Shown here piece after piece: positions 35,501-46,444 of a stretch of DNA of 64,000 nucleotides. Under the pieces are notes generated by a model. The model made no database searches. It worked only from the letters and a program-made list of their open reading frames with translations, and was not told where the DNA came from. A program made the translations under genes and the position numbers. Positions within the stretch are counted from its first letter, which is position 1. Every line of letters starts with the position of its first letter. The DNA is from Saposhnikovia divaricata (lineage: Eukaryota; Streptophyta; Magnoliopsida; Apiales; Apiaceae), in the NCBI GenBank assembly GCA_036435485.1, contig CM071599.1:203211178-203275177 (forward strand), written 5' to 3'.

Positions 35501-35728
35501 AAGTCATGCTTGAGTCCTGGGACATGAGCTACAATGTTGATGATGACATTTCCAAGATTAATATTGCCATATCCCAATGTTCTTCCTATATTGCCATCAC
35601 CATAGGAAACTTTTGGGCCAGCCTTCTCCTCATATTCTGATAGCAGGGCTTTATTTCCAGTCATGTGTCCTGAACATCCACTGTCCACGACTAGGGTTGC
35701 CTCCCTGTTACCCTGCAATCACAAACAA

Positions 35729-37960
35729 TTACTGAGGATTAGTTTTAAGGATCCAGACTTGCTTGGATCCTTTGGCATTCTTAACTTTGTTAGCTTTTGC
35801 AGCGGAATTAACATTATCAGAGTTTGAGCTAACAGTATCAGTGTTTACACTTGCAGTATCAACTTTAACCCATTTCAGATTGGGTTTCAGTTCATAGTAA
35901 TTATGATAGATAGCATGGTATTCTCCGCAAGTATAAATGGAATGCCAGGTGCTTCCACAGTGTGTGCATAAAGTCTGTGGTTTAGTTCTAGCAAAATCCT
36001 TCTTTACCTCAGACTTTTTAGGTAAAGAATTTATATTTTTATTTTTCTTGCAGAAATTTGCAAGATGCTTAGTACTACCACAGTTATGACATGTCTTTCT
36101 TGGAGCATAACTAGCAAGCATTGGTTTATTTCCTGAAGTGATGCCTACTTTTCCATTTCTGTTCTTGTTTGACACTTTCTTTTTCTCAACAGATTTTAAC
36201 TCCTTCAGTTTATGTTTGAGTTGTTTATCTGTCATTGAACCAATATTAACCTGTTTAACACTAGTTTTTACTGGTTTATTTTTGACAGCTTCCTTTTCAT
36301 TTTCAGACAAAAATTTACTGGTTCCATGAACAAATTTAGTTCTGACTTTAACTTGATTTTGAAATCTAAGTTCATCTCCCTCATTATAACCTAGACCAAC
36401 AGTGTCTGTTTGAAAAATCTGTTGAGTGTCCTTTCCAGAATTAGTCCAAGTCCTAATTTTATTATTTGCTTCCTCCAACTCTGACTCTAGTTGTTTATAC
36501 TTCTGAAGCAAATTCTGTTCTATGCAAACAGCATCATCTCTCTCTTTCTGAACTTGTTGCTTGTTTTCAAATTTCTCTTCAACAAGTTTATTTCTTTCTT
36601 TAAGTTCAGAATTTTCAGCTTTTATCCTCTCATTTTCTAAAGTCTGATCCCTATAACTTATATGCAATGACTTAAAATAAATTCTTAATTGAGCAACGTC
36701 ATCAATATTATAAGCATAGGTAGTTAGAGGTACCTGATTTTCAGAGGATTCTGATTCAGTAGTAGCCATGAGAGCATAGTTCACTTTTTCATCAGAATCT
36801 GAAGTATCTGCCCAATCTCTGCATTTAGTGTAGAGTACCTTTCCAGTTTTACCCTTCTTGCACTCAGGAGCATAGTGACCCATCTCCTTACACTTGTAGC
36901 ATTGAATTTCAGACTTATCCTTCTTCCCTTTAGAATCTCTCTTATCAGACTTCCTGTAGCTTTTCCTGTCTTCATTTGAATCCCTAGAAAACCTTTTTCC
37001 TTTCTTGAAATTCTTGAAGCCCATTTTCTTGAAAGTCTTCACCATTAACACAGCCATTTTCCTCATTTCTTCTTCATCATCCTCAGAGTCAGATGATTCA
37101 GAAGAATTTGAATCATAATCAGAGTTTGGTGATTCACTTTCTGAATGTATGACCAAAGCTTTTCCCTTCATTTTCCTTCTTGTTGCCTCTTTCTTCTGAG
37201 GCTTCTCTTCAACATTAAGAGCAACAGACTTTCCTTTCCTGCTTGATCTCCTGTTTCTCTGTTCCATTTCCAACTCATGAGTTTTGAGCAGTCCATAGAT
37301 TTCATCAATCTCTGTTTCAGCAAGATCATAGTTGTCTCTAATAGTGGTTGTTTTCACATCCCACTTTTCAGGTAGAGAAAGAAGAAACCTGAGATTCGAG
37401 TCTTCTAGATCATACTCTTTGTTGACCAATGACAGATCATTAATCAGTTTACAGAATCTATCAAATGTTTCTGTCATGGTCTCTTCAGGTTTAGCCTCAA
37501 AATGCTCATACTCTTGTGTGAGTATGTTTCTCCTATTCTTCTTAATAGCTGCAGTTCCTTGACACCTGACTTCAAGAGCATCCCATATCTCTTTTGCAGT
37601 GGTGCAGTTAATGACTTTGTTAGACATAACATTGTCTAAAGCACTATGTAGTAAATGCCTAACTTTTGCATCCTTAGCAATTGATGATAGATCTTCAGGA
37701 GTCATGTCCTTCTTTTCCTTTGGAACCATTTTTGCTGCTTCACCAGCAACTGCAACAGATAGCTTTGTAGGATTGTGAGGGCCTTCATAAATCCTGTCAA
37801 GATATTCTGGATCTGTAGCCTCCAGAAACATAGTCATCTTGACCTTCCACATAGCATACTCTAATGGCCTCAGAATAGGAACCCTGATTGGTTCATAACG
37901 ACTCACAGTAGTAGGAGCCTTTTCAGAAACAGTAGGTGTTGGTGGAGGAATTGCTGACAT
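35729..37960 (-). CDS. E2 gag, intact 743-codon frame
   Basis: It opens at ATG 37960 and stays open to 35729 (743 aa). The N-terminal copia gag domain has EYAMWKVKMTMFLEATDPEY and KEIWDALEVRCQG. It is followed by LAETEIDEIYGLLKTHELE, a Lys/Ser/Asp-rich linker, a zinc knuckle CYKCKEMGHYAPEC near 36890, a coiled coil (ENERIKAENSELKERNKLVE), then two more Cys/His knuckles, CHNCGSTKHLANFC near 36090 and CTHCGSTWHSIYTC near 35960. It is the only undamaged retrotransposon gene in the nested stack. The pol frame begins 11 bp after its stop, in another register. Confidence 0.93.
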   Translation of the reverse strand: MSAIPPPTPTVSEKAPTTVSRYEPIRVPILRPLEYAMWKVKMTMFLEATDPEYLDRIYEGPHNPTKLSVAVAGEAAKMVPKEKKDMTPEDLSSIAKDAKVRHLLHSALDNVMSNKVINCTTAKEIWDALEVRCQGTAAIKKNRRNILTQEYEHFEAKPEETMTETFDRFCKLINDLSLVNKEYDLEDSNLRFLLSLPEKWDVKTTTIRDNYDLAETEIDEIYGLLKTHELEMEQRNRRSSRKGKSVALNVEEKPQKKEATRRKMKGKALVIHSESESPNSDYDSNSSESSDSEDDEEEMRKMAVLMVKTFKKMGFKNFKKGKRFSRDSNEDRKSYRKSDKRDSKGKKDKSEIQCYKCKEMGHYAPECKKGKTGKVLYTKCRDWADTSDSDEKVNYALMATTESESSENQVPLTTYAYNIDDVAQLRIYFKSLHISYRDQTLENERIKAENSELKERNKLVEEKFENKQQVQKERDDAVCIEQNLLQKYKQLESELEEANNKIRTWTNSGKDTQQIFQTDTVGLGYNEGDELRFQNQVKVRTKFVHGTSKFLSENEKEAVKNKPVKTSVKQVNIGSMTDKQLKHKLKELKSVEKKKVSNKNRNGKVGITSGNKPMLASYAPRKTCHNCGSTKHLANFCKKNKNINSLPKKSEVKKDFARTKPQTLCTHCGSTWHSIYTCGEYHAIYHNYYELKPNLKWVKVDTASVNTDTVSSNSDNVNSAAKANKVKNAKGSKQVWILKTNPQ

Positions 37961-38007
37961 GATTATTGTTGTGTTTGGATCTTAACCTGTAATAAAGTAA
38001 CAGATTG

Positions 38008-38019
38008 GCTTTGATACCA
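38008..38019 (-). promoter_or_regulatory. E2 primer-binding site
   Basis: The - strand reads TGGTATCAAAGC two bases from the 5' LTR. This is the Met-tRNA-type site with one variant base (AAA for AGA). Confidence 0.88.
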
Positions 38020-38021
38020 CT

Positions 38022-38530
38022 TGTTAGGCCGAATACACAATTAATAATCAACTTTGTATGAGAGATTAACAAGTAAAAGCGTTTATGCACTTAAAAAACT
38101 TCTTGTATTTCGAACCCTCTTCGTGATGTAAAATATCACAAAGAGCTGCTAGGTTACAATAAAGATAATTCGTTATCGATTCCCTTCTAGGGTTAACCTA
38201 TCTATATTTATATACCATACAGCTACGATACAATCTCTAATTGATATTCCTAATAATCAGCTATACAATGATATCAATTACAGATTGTCACACGTCTCCT
38301 ATGTCAACTCGATCTCTTTGATAGCTATCCAATCTTCAAAGATATCGCTTCCATAATTAATCTTCAATCACTGTTGAACAGTAGACGCGCTTCCTCCAGA
38401 CAGAGTTTAACAAACTCTGTCGAGCTTCCACCTGTCAGAGTTTACTCAAACTCTGACTGCTTCCAGCTAAACTCTGATAACTCCCTGTAACACTTAAACA
38501 CTGATCAAAACACATCAATTATATTTAACA
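38022..38530 (-). repeat. E2 5' LTR
   Basis: 509-bp partner of 22502-23010. By eye it differs only near 38204 (A for G) and 38347 (G for A). Confidence 0.95.
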
Positions 38531-38991
38531 TTCTTCACCAAGCTCTTGAACATGGATCTTTATTACTGACATAAACTTGCTATCAATGTCCTGACACTTG
38601 ATGCACTGGTCTGGTTCATAAGTGACTAGTCTTGATAGTGTTTTTGCTTCTTGAATAAATTTCCATATTCACTTAGTAACGTGGCTTTCCAATGTTCGCT
38701 TTCCTTCTTGTTCACTTGAAATCAATTTGTCTTGTTGATACTGATAGTTATGATCTTGATTCTCTATTTCTCAAATCACTGAGGCATGAACAACTTTGAC
38801 TTGAACTTCTCTCAATGATTTCTTCTTGGCTTGATCATAGTTAACATGTTCAATTGTATCAATTACCTTGTCTTCATTTAGTGTTGATTTCTTGTGGCTT
38901 CTTGTTCTTGATTGTCTTCTGGTTAAGTATCTTTTCCTTTAATTGAGTTACATTAGTTACAGTGTTACAAGTTTACACACTCTGCCTTTCA
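38531..38991 (-). repeat. E1 5' LTR, outer part
   Basis: Continues the LTR broken at 22501. It matches 8997-9453 with a few substitutions and is followed by the GTATA target duplication. Confidence 0.93.
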
Positions 38992-38996
38992 GTATA

Positions 38997-39994
38997 TGAT
39001 TGACTTATCTATCACTAGATTCTTAAGGTAGTGTCTGAATGTAAATAATGGAGAAGGAGTAAGAACCTTGATCTATGTAATGAGTTAACCTACAAATCTG
39101 AAGAGTGGTCATGGAGGTATGGAGAGTAAAGGGTATGTATTTCGGATGTCCATCAGTAGTTCCAGAACTACATTGTTGTGGTCATTCAAAAAGACAAAAA
39201 AACACAGTATCTCAGTCAAAGAGAACCTCTGATATTCAAAATTCATATATAAACGTGTGAATTTGTGTTAAGTATATAAATACCACATCAAAAATCGTGC
39301 CTCAGAATGGTAAATACTACCCTATAAGAAACTCATAATATGATTTTAATTAAATATATTAGAACTTTCCTAAGATATCTCAACATTTAAATGATGTTTT
39401 TTAATTAATAGTCAATTACAGAAGGACCATATGTAGGGCTAAAAAATAGAAATGTAATAATACTAAATATTATTAAATTGATGCAATTTGGAAGTTTAAT
39501 ATTGTTCACAGATCTATAGATATGATAGTACCTTAAAGAGAGAGTGGTTAAGGGTTGTTGAGTGCGGAATGGACTTTTGTCTTCATTGGCAATTCTCTTA
39601 ATAGAACTCTCCAAATCTGCGTGGCTCCGAAGCATAACCATCCACGTCCTCAACGTCAATATCTCCTAATATTTAGGCTTCTGCAGCACACCAAACCCAG
39701 ATGAATTATTTCTTTCCACTCTCCACGAGGTGACACCACTTTTAGAATACAAATCAAACCAAAACACCAAAAAATGAATAAGTTGTAGATGTTACTTTCA
39801 CCTTCTGGTTTTATACACCCAAAGTTTCCTACCAATATTGTCAAAGGTTAAGCTTTTTCAACTGGATCAATATAAACAAGTCCAAAGCCTGCAACTTTGG
39901 CCCATAGATCAGCACGAGAATAAAATTGGAAGCGCCAAGATTCCTCTTATCCTATTGAAATATGTCAACTTCAAATTATTTAGATTGGCCATGA
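38997..39994. other. E1 right flank with possible host exon scraps
   Basis: About 1 kb without a clear gene. The - strand contains short clean readings such as FYSRADLWAKVAGFGLVY near 39940-39870 and EDVDGYASEPRRFGEFY near 39650-39600. They may be exons of a host gene, but I recognise no family. Confidence 0.3.
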
Positions 39995-40175
39995 TGTTGA
40001 CATATTATTATGATGTAATACGAGAAGTTACCGTAATTATTATTATTAGGGAAAAAGAATAGTTTCCCTTTATTACGATTAGGTATTGGCTATATAAACG
40101 ATCATTGTATTGTAAACGAATTAAGGTTTTATGCCTTCACGATTTAATAAACGAGTATACACGAATATTTTATCA
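39995..40175 (+). repeat. TRIM 5' LTR
   Basis: 181 bp with a TATA-like GGCTATATAAACG near 40088. It pairs with 40639-40818 and differs at several bases, mostly near the 3' end. Confidence 0.93.
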
Positions 40176-40309
40176 TGGTATCAAGAGCCCAAGGTTATTA
40201 ACGAGGCGAAACCACAACAATGATGATGGGTTTGTGGGAGCGACTGTACCAATCTTACAATGATGTGATGAATTACAACAAGATCTGACAATCGTTTTCT
40301 TAATTGAAA

Positions 40310-40545
40310 ACAACGACGATGATCCGATGACCATTTTCATAATTGAAAACAACGATGACGACAGCCCGTTGATCGTTTCTGGATGGAAACGAAAACAAAC
40401 GACGACCGATGACGATCCGTTGATTGTTTCTCGATGGAAAAAACAACAAAACGATGACCAACGACGACCCGTTGATTGTTTCTCGACGGAAACAAGAACA
40501 AACGACGACGACCGACGATGATGAACGACGACCGTTTCTCGATTA
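40310..40545. repeat. ACGACGA-rich minisatellite inside the TRIM
   Basis: About four degenerate units of roughly 50-60 bp contain CCGTTGATTGTTTCTCGATG (variants near 40365, 40416, 40470 and 40527), each followed by a GAAAACGAC/AACGACGACC segment. It fills about half of the internal region. Confidence 0.8.
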
Positions 40546-40638
40546 AAAACGATGATGACTATATTCAAGTTTTTTTGTTTTTTAATTTTGTTATTATTTT
40601 ACAAACTCTCGATACTTGTATCTTGAGTTTGAGGGGGA

Positions 40639-40818
40639 TGTTGACATATTATTATGATGTAATACGAGAAGTTACCATAATTATTATTATTAAGGAAAAA
40701 AGATAGTTTCCTTTATTACGATTAGGTATTGGCTATATAAACGATCATTGTATTGTAAACGAATTAAGGTTTTATGCCTTCACGACCGAATAAATGAATA
40801 TTTGCGAATACTTTATCA
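40639..40818 (+). repeat. TRIM 3' LTR
   Basis: 180-bp partner of 39995-40175, directly after the polypurine tract. Confidence 0.93.
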
Positions 40819-42889
40819 CATGACCACTCCTAGTGTCATCCCATTTTTCAGATTATCATCCTAAGCCCTCAACCTATCTTTTCTTATATTCAGTTCTTTT
40901 GCAACTGAATATGTATAGAGTTTTAGTCATTTAACAACCGAATACAGTTTCAGTTATACCTGGTTAATATTTGCTTAGACTCATGCTTTCGCAGGCACAC
41001 TCTTAACACTAGCTAGTAACACCGTTAGACATTTTTAGAAAAAAAGGGAAAGTCTAGAGTAAAGTTTGCCTCGGCGACCACCAAAACTCAATTTTTAAAT
41101 GGAAACAATGACGATGAGACTGTATTAAGAGCCATTGGAATTAACCAATGTTTTCCATCAACTACTTTTATTATCATATAATATCTGAATTTATGCACAT
41201 GAACAGTCTAAACTTTCACATTCTCTTATCACCACCAATTTGCACTAAACGAAAAAGAAGGAATAGAATCTTGTTCTTGAAATGAAAATTTTAGAAGCAA
41301 TGTTACTTGAGCCGAACTTCTATTGTTACAAGATATATAAAGAATTCACGCAAGTCATAAAGATTTTCGGCAACTAGTTGATCTATCATGGCTCAAAAAC
41401 CTTGAGAGGGAAAAGGGCCACTAAAGAAAACCATGCAGATCGATTTACACAATTATTTACTTCCATATGTTAAATCTGAAAGTGAAATCTGATCACCCGT
41501 GAGCACGACAATCAACAACACATGGGATCCAAAGCATGGAAATTGGAAAACATGAATGCATCATGCTAAATCAGTTGACAATAAAAAATACGGGAGTACT
41601 TAACATTGAGTTCATTCAATTGGTTGATCCGTTGGTATCGAATACATGTATACATGTTTATACCAATGTAAATCTCTATATATTATTCCTTTGTAAATGG
41701 GTGAGAGTGGGCGATCAAAAGCCAGAAGCTAGAAAATTGAAAGGGCATTTGAGTAGTAAAATTATGTTTAAATGGTTGTTGACGTGGAAGGATGAGCTGG
41801 TATAAAATGTTTCACTGAAATAGTATATTGTAGTATATTTCAGGATTAAGGATTTAACAATGTTAATTTATTCTAAACGTATTTTAAAGATTTCAAGATT
41901 AAGTTCAATATACTTTGTTTGAGAACAAATCCTTTATTATGATAGGATTCAGATGGTAGAATACAAGTAAGTTTAGATGATCTTGGCATTTTCCCTCCTT
42001 GTAAATGTAATTTATTATAGGAATTATTAGCTTAAATGAAACAATTTCCCTAATTATTTGTTTTGTATGATTTAATCCTTTCTTAGAAAATTATAGATGT
42101 AGTGAGTTATTTTTGGCATCTCCAGGTGGTAGACTTCACGATGAAGTCTACTTTCAAGGGTCTTTCGCGAAAAGTCCTTCTACAATGACAGTCGTATTTG
42201 ATAACAAGCTAATCTTACTTCTGTTGAGATCAAACCTAGTCAAATCTTAACATTTTTCAAACAATTAATAAATATGTTCTTAGAGATTTTTTTTGTCAGA
42301 TATACATTTCGTATATGAATTATATTGAAATACAATTCCAATGAATTCGGAAAAGGAAATTTAATTTCTTTCATTTAAGAAAGTTTGTTATTTAATCGAA
42401 GGACATGCATACCTGAAATTTAGATAATAAGACTTTAATGTACGAAAAAAGACTTCCTAATGCCTTCTCACTTGAAAAAACAACAAAAAATCTCATTAAG
42501 AATAATATTTCTAAAATACTATTAAAGTAAATAAAACAACAAAGAGAATAATTCCTAATAATATTAAAACACTACTTAAAACGAAAAAATAAAATGAAGA
42601 ATCTAGTCAAAAGGAAATCCTTCGATTAGACACAACAGAAAGTCCACTATAACCCAAAATACCATCATAAATGGTCAACAAGCCATCATAAACGGCACCC
42701 CATATAGGTACAGAAAAATAAAATTTCAAATTTTATTGCTAAAATAATCACTAAAATTATAAACTATTTAAAATATAACTAACATTAATAATATTTATAA
42801 GGATGAAGATATTTTAAGACACATTATTAGGTGGTATTTTAAGACACATCATTTGATGTTAACGTCTAAAAAAGTATAAATTTTATAAT
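40819..42889. other. Intergenic, no gene seen
   Basis: AT-rich unique-looking DNA on both strands. The longest frames are short and show no recognisable motif. An imperfect repeat pair CATCATAAA(T/C)GG occurs near 42663 and 42686. Confidence 0.5.
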
Positions 42890-43031
42890 TTGTTTTTTTG
42901 AATAAAGAGACTTATATGCCTTATAATTAGTATATGTTCTCAATAAATTTCGGGATGAGTAAGAATCGAATCCAGAATCTGGGACGACAAAAGATAAGCT
43001 TTACCCACTTGAGCTATCTCATCGCGCTCTC
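42890..43031 (-). mobile_element. tRNA-derived SINE-like element
   Basis: On the - strand a GATAGCTCAAGTGGG A box (43019-43005) and a GGATTCGATTC B box (42974-42964) lie at tRNA-like spacing. ACTCATCCCG follows, then an AT-rich body ending in T/A runs. A related head lies in intron 1 of the dioxygenase gene. Confidence 0.6.
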
Positions 43032-43080
43032 ACACTTTCTTTATTGAACATATATCTTAACTTCATGATTTTAAGTATAT

Positions 43081-43208
43081 AATCCGTGCATGTTGAGGTC
43101 CCTTATATTGAAGCATATTGTTTAATACTCAATATCCTTTTCTCAATCCGTGCATGTTGAGGTCCCTTATATTGAAGCATATTCTTTAATACTCACTATC
43201 TTTTACAA
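43081..43208. repeat. 64-bp tandem duplication
   Basis: Two copies of a 64-bp unit start at 43081 and 43145 with AATCCGTGCATGTTGAGGTC. They differ at a few bases. Confidence 0.9.
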
Positions 43209-43599
43209 ATTTACCATACTTGTAGATACATTGCAATTTTACTATCTTTGCAATTTTATTTATAAATTTAATAATTTTATACTATCATTTATTTAATTCA
43301 ATAAATTTTGGTTAAAAATATGAAACTTGAATTAGCAGTATCACAAAAAATGAACTAAGAGCAACCAACAATCTCTTCGATCATATTCCTTAATCATTTT
43401 TTGAGGAATCTAAAGTTAAAATGGTGTCCAAGAGACTCCTAACCCTACCTATAAATTTAGGAGCTTCATATCTTTGCTCAAACATGAGGAGGGTACCTTT
43501 CCTCCTTTTCGCATTTTATAATAGTAAAAAAGAAAACATCTGTCTGCTCCAAGTTGAAACTGTTTGTGTTTTGATGATCATAATGTTAGCGAGCTCAAA

Positions 43600-44525
43600 G
43601 GCTTGTACTGATTAATGTTAACAAGCTATGATTTGTGTATATTCATATTTGAACTGTTATATTTATCATTGTTAGCAAGCTAACATGACAGGAATCAAGC
43701 ATTCTAGCAAGCTAAGACGTAGCGTCTATGATCTGTTGAAGATCAAGTCAAACTGCATTTTTCATGGAGATTTGTTAGCAATTAAATCTGTAAGGACTCT
43801 AATATATATTTACACGTAATATATATTATTAGAGCTTAGTTTTATTCAAATCTCTTCCACCTTCCACTATCTTCTAACAAATACTCTTATACTTTATTTT
43901 TTTACTAATCTCTGTGACTTTTTCATACTTCAACGTTTTTCTTTCAAACATCTCAGAATCAGAACGTTATGTGAACGTCAGAGTTCGAATTGGGCTAACA
44001 AATTAACGTGAGAACTTTGTTCAAGACCGTTGATAAGTTTGATGAGTCAATTCGAACGTTAAGGTTAATAATATAAATACTTGGTGTTCTTATTTTTTAA
44101 AGGCTGTTGAACAACAAGAACATAAGCTTTACAATTCTGCATTTTATTGCATATCTTTCTTACTTGAACTCTAGTGATTATATACGTGTTTATCCATATT
44201 AAGAGTTTTTGAGTTGTAGTTTATCATATTGATTGTATTGTTCAGTGTGTAATTGTTGTTGCTGGATAGTATGGCTGTGAAACAAGGGTTCAAGGAATTA
44301 GTTTGTTAGAGAAGATTGTACTTGGGTTAGTATATAGATTTTAGAAGACATTTAGTTCGAGGAAAAGGGGTTTTAGCAAGCTACTATCACTGATAGGGAG
44401 AAAGGGAGATATATTATCAATCTTGTAATTGTAACATTTTCAGTAATTAATAAAATATTCTCTATTACCAGGTTGGTAATGAACCGGGACGTAGACTATT
44501 AGTGTTAGGGGTCGAACCTGGATTA
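43600..44525 (+). repeat. Decayed copia-type LTR-like stretch
   Basis: GTTAGC/GTTAACAAGCTA words at 43590-43720, a TTTTGATGAT word near 43570, and a GTCGAACCTGGATTAAAC block near 44512 are features I associate with old Sirevirus-type LTR and U5 regions. No partner LTR or target duplication is visible, so this is tentative. Confidence 0.3.
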
Positions 44526-46263
44526 AACTAAATATTTTTTTACTTGTTGTTGCTTTATTTCCGTATCATATTCTTCATCTTAGTTAGCTATCGTTAATTA
44601 TAGTTTTGATAACAGCAAGTTGACTAGTAATCAGATAAAAATTTTGGTAAAGTTTTAAAATTGGAATTAGTTTTGCACATCTAGACTAATCTAGAAGATT
44701 GTTAACACACTCGTACCCATCGAATATGATAATTCACTTACTTTCGTGCCTAACATTATTTTATGTTATATTGTAAAAAGAAAGCCTAAAAGTTTGTGTT
44801 CTATAACTTGACACACAAGTCTAAATCTATACTTTACTATAATAATCGGAACATTAAAAGTTTGGTCGTTGGATCGGTCAGTACGATACCTCGTGTATTT
44901 ACTTAATTACTTTTATTTAGTTATTCTTTATTTTTTTTTCTTTTATATTCGTACATATTTATTTTTTAGTTACGGAAAATTCTATTTTATAAAATAAAAT
45001 AACAATATTATAATTCTTAAAAACTAACCATTTATCTTTTTCAACTATTACATTTTTTAACTTTTAATGAAATAAGCTAATAATATTATAATCACTAGTA
45101 ACTAAATGATTACTTGTTTGAGTTAAAACGTAATATCTGTTCTATATTTTCTAACTAAAATATCTTCTTTTAAAACTTGATTTTCACCAAAAACGTAATA
45201 TCTTTTCTATATTTTTTAACTAAAATATCTCCTTTTAAAACTTGATTTTCTTAATTTATTATCCTTACTTAAACATTTATTATTGGTAAAAACATGCTAC
45301 CTTTTCTATTTTTTAATGACTAATTAATTTCCTTTTCAGGTAAAATTTTATCTTTTATATTTTTTTTAAAAATACCACGGACAATTATATTTAATAAAAT
45401 AAAATAATAATATTAGAATTACTAATAACTAACCAATTACATTTTCAGCTAAAACACGTTATCTTTTATACTTTCTTTTACTAAAACCTCTTTTTTTCCA
45501 ATAGTATCACAAACAGTTATATTTAATAAATTAATATCATAATATTTAGTAATTGTCTGATTACCTTTTCAACTAAAACGTATCATCTTATCTATATCTT
45601 ATAACTAAAACTTTTTATTTTTTAATTTTTGTTGGTCAATATACATATAATTATTATCAAATCATATTATTTAAAAATTTAACTTACAAAATTATATTTT
45701 AAAAAAATCAAATTAAAGAAAAACCATGTATCACACGGGTTTTAAGTTAGTCAAAATAATTTGCCAGTAGACTTATCACAAATATCTTCACTTTGTGTGG
45801 ATTTCCAGTTTATCACCGAAGCAACAATCCTTGACTTATGTCTTTGCCCAGTTGCACACACTAAAATTATTTCATCTAAAATTTCGAACACAAGACAATA
45901 ATCATTTGTAAAAAATAAATAAATAATTAAAAAAAATTGTTTTCAAAGGAAAAGTAATCACAATCCACAAAATGTTCCGTGTCAACCTTGTGTTTAAAAT
46001 TTGGTTCATCTAGAAGGCCTAAACTACTGGGTTGAATTCAGCCAAGTAGCTAGTCTATATTTTGCACTCCACCAACCGAAGTAAATATCCATAATATGCA
46101 TGTCGTAGCTGCACTTATTGAATTTGTTAGGCATCTCTTTCATCAATGCTTATCGTAATAATGCTTTCGTTGTTCGTACCCAAGTCTTTGGCTTTTATAG
46201 TTTTTAGAAAAAAGAGGTTTTCAAATTCCTTTCTGTACTCTTCATTTATAACCGGAGAGCAGG
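44526..46263. other. AT-rich gene-upstream region with degenerate repeats
   Basis: Between about 44930 and 45620 a loose unit of about 65 bp (AAAACGTAATATCTTTTCTA, then AACTAAAATATCTCCTTTTA) recurs. The two best copies are at about 45126 and 45192. No gene is seen. The last few hundred bases are the presumed promoter of the dioxygenase gene. Confidence 0.5.
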
Positions 46264-46272
46264 TATTTATAG
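46264..46272 (+). promoter_or_regulatory. Candidate TATA box of the dioxygenase gene
   Basis: TATTTATAG lies 172 bp upstream of the start codon in the otherwise AT-rich leader. The position would give a 5' leader of about 140 nt. No experimental support. Confidence 0.45.
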
Positions 46273-46444
46273 CCAAATATTGTTCAGAACATAATTTCAC
46301 AATTTAAAGCTAAGATCATAGCACTGTCGGCCCTGGTTTTTTAAACGACTAATCACTACTAATTCATATCAGAAATCTACTAATCACTTAAGTATCAAAT
46401 ATAATTACAGATCACTCTGGGAGCTCAAATAAATTACAATCAAT

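Larger units (their letters stand above)
27278..35718 (-). pseudogene. E2 pol: protease, integrase, RT, RNase H; three stops and a CACTA insertion
   Basis: The frame opens at ATG 35718 and stays in one register down to the CACTA at 32524. It resumes at 27416 and ends at TAG 27280-27278. In order: protease VVDSGCSGHMTG near 35685; WHKKLSHLN near 35300; integrase HVDLFGP and IRSDNGTEF; a Ser/Asp-rich insert; reverse transcriptase with YVDD (about 33330-33318, intact); and RNase H with SDADFAGCKVDRKSTSG. Three single-base stops interrupt it: TGA at 34729 where Trp is expected, TAG at 33859 and TAA at 33337 where Gln is expected. The CACTA separates the last 46 codons. The low LTR divergence shows that it inserted recently. 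Confidence 0.93.
22502..38530 (-). mobile_element. Young copia element E2 inside the E1 LTR, itself split by a CACTA
   Basis: The 509-bp LTRs at 22502-23010 and 38022-38530 differ at only two bases by eye. TTCTT is duplicated at 22497-22501 and 38531-38535, and the uninterrupted target is visible in the other E1 LTR near 8997. Length without the CACTA is about 10.9 kb. The - strand order is LTR, PBS, gag, pol, repeat-rich spacer, third ORF, polypurine tract (TTGGGGGAGAT) and LTR. This is the same plan as E1 but with clearly different sequence, so it is a different Sirevirus-like family. Confidence 0.95.
8396..38991 (-). mobile_element. Sirevirus-like copia element E1 with a third ORF, interrupted by E2
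   Basis: Target duplication GTATA (8391-8395 and 38992-38996) frames the element. The 3' LTR is 8396-9453. The 5' LTR is 21900-22501 continued at 38531-38991 after the E2 insertion. Without E2 the element is about 14.5 kb. Transcribed on the - strand, it reads LTR, PBS, gag, pol, a 1.6-kb repeat-rich spacer, a very long third ORF, polypurine tract (TTGGGGGAGAT) and LTR. Copia gene order plus a large ORF between pol and the 3' LTR is the Sirevirus layout. The LTRs differ at about ten sites by eye (about 1%), so it is older than E2 and younger than E0. Confidence 0.92.
39995..40818 (+). mobile_element. TRIM-type mini LTR element, complete
   Basis: 180-bp LTRs (39995-40175 and 40639-40818, TGTTGACAT...TTTATCA) enclose 463 bp. 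CATGA is duplicated on both sides (39990-39994 and 40819-40823). A Met-tRNA-type primer-binding site TGGTATCAAGAG follows the left LTR at 40176, and a polypurine tract TTTGAGGGGGA precedes the right LTR. There is no coding capacity beyond repeat-derived frames, so it must be mobilised by another copia element. Confidence 0.93.

Noticed and set aside
40327..40521. Asp/Arg-rich small protein in the TRIM
   Set aside because: It is encoded entirely by the minisatellite and open frames occur on both strands.
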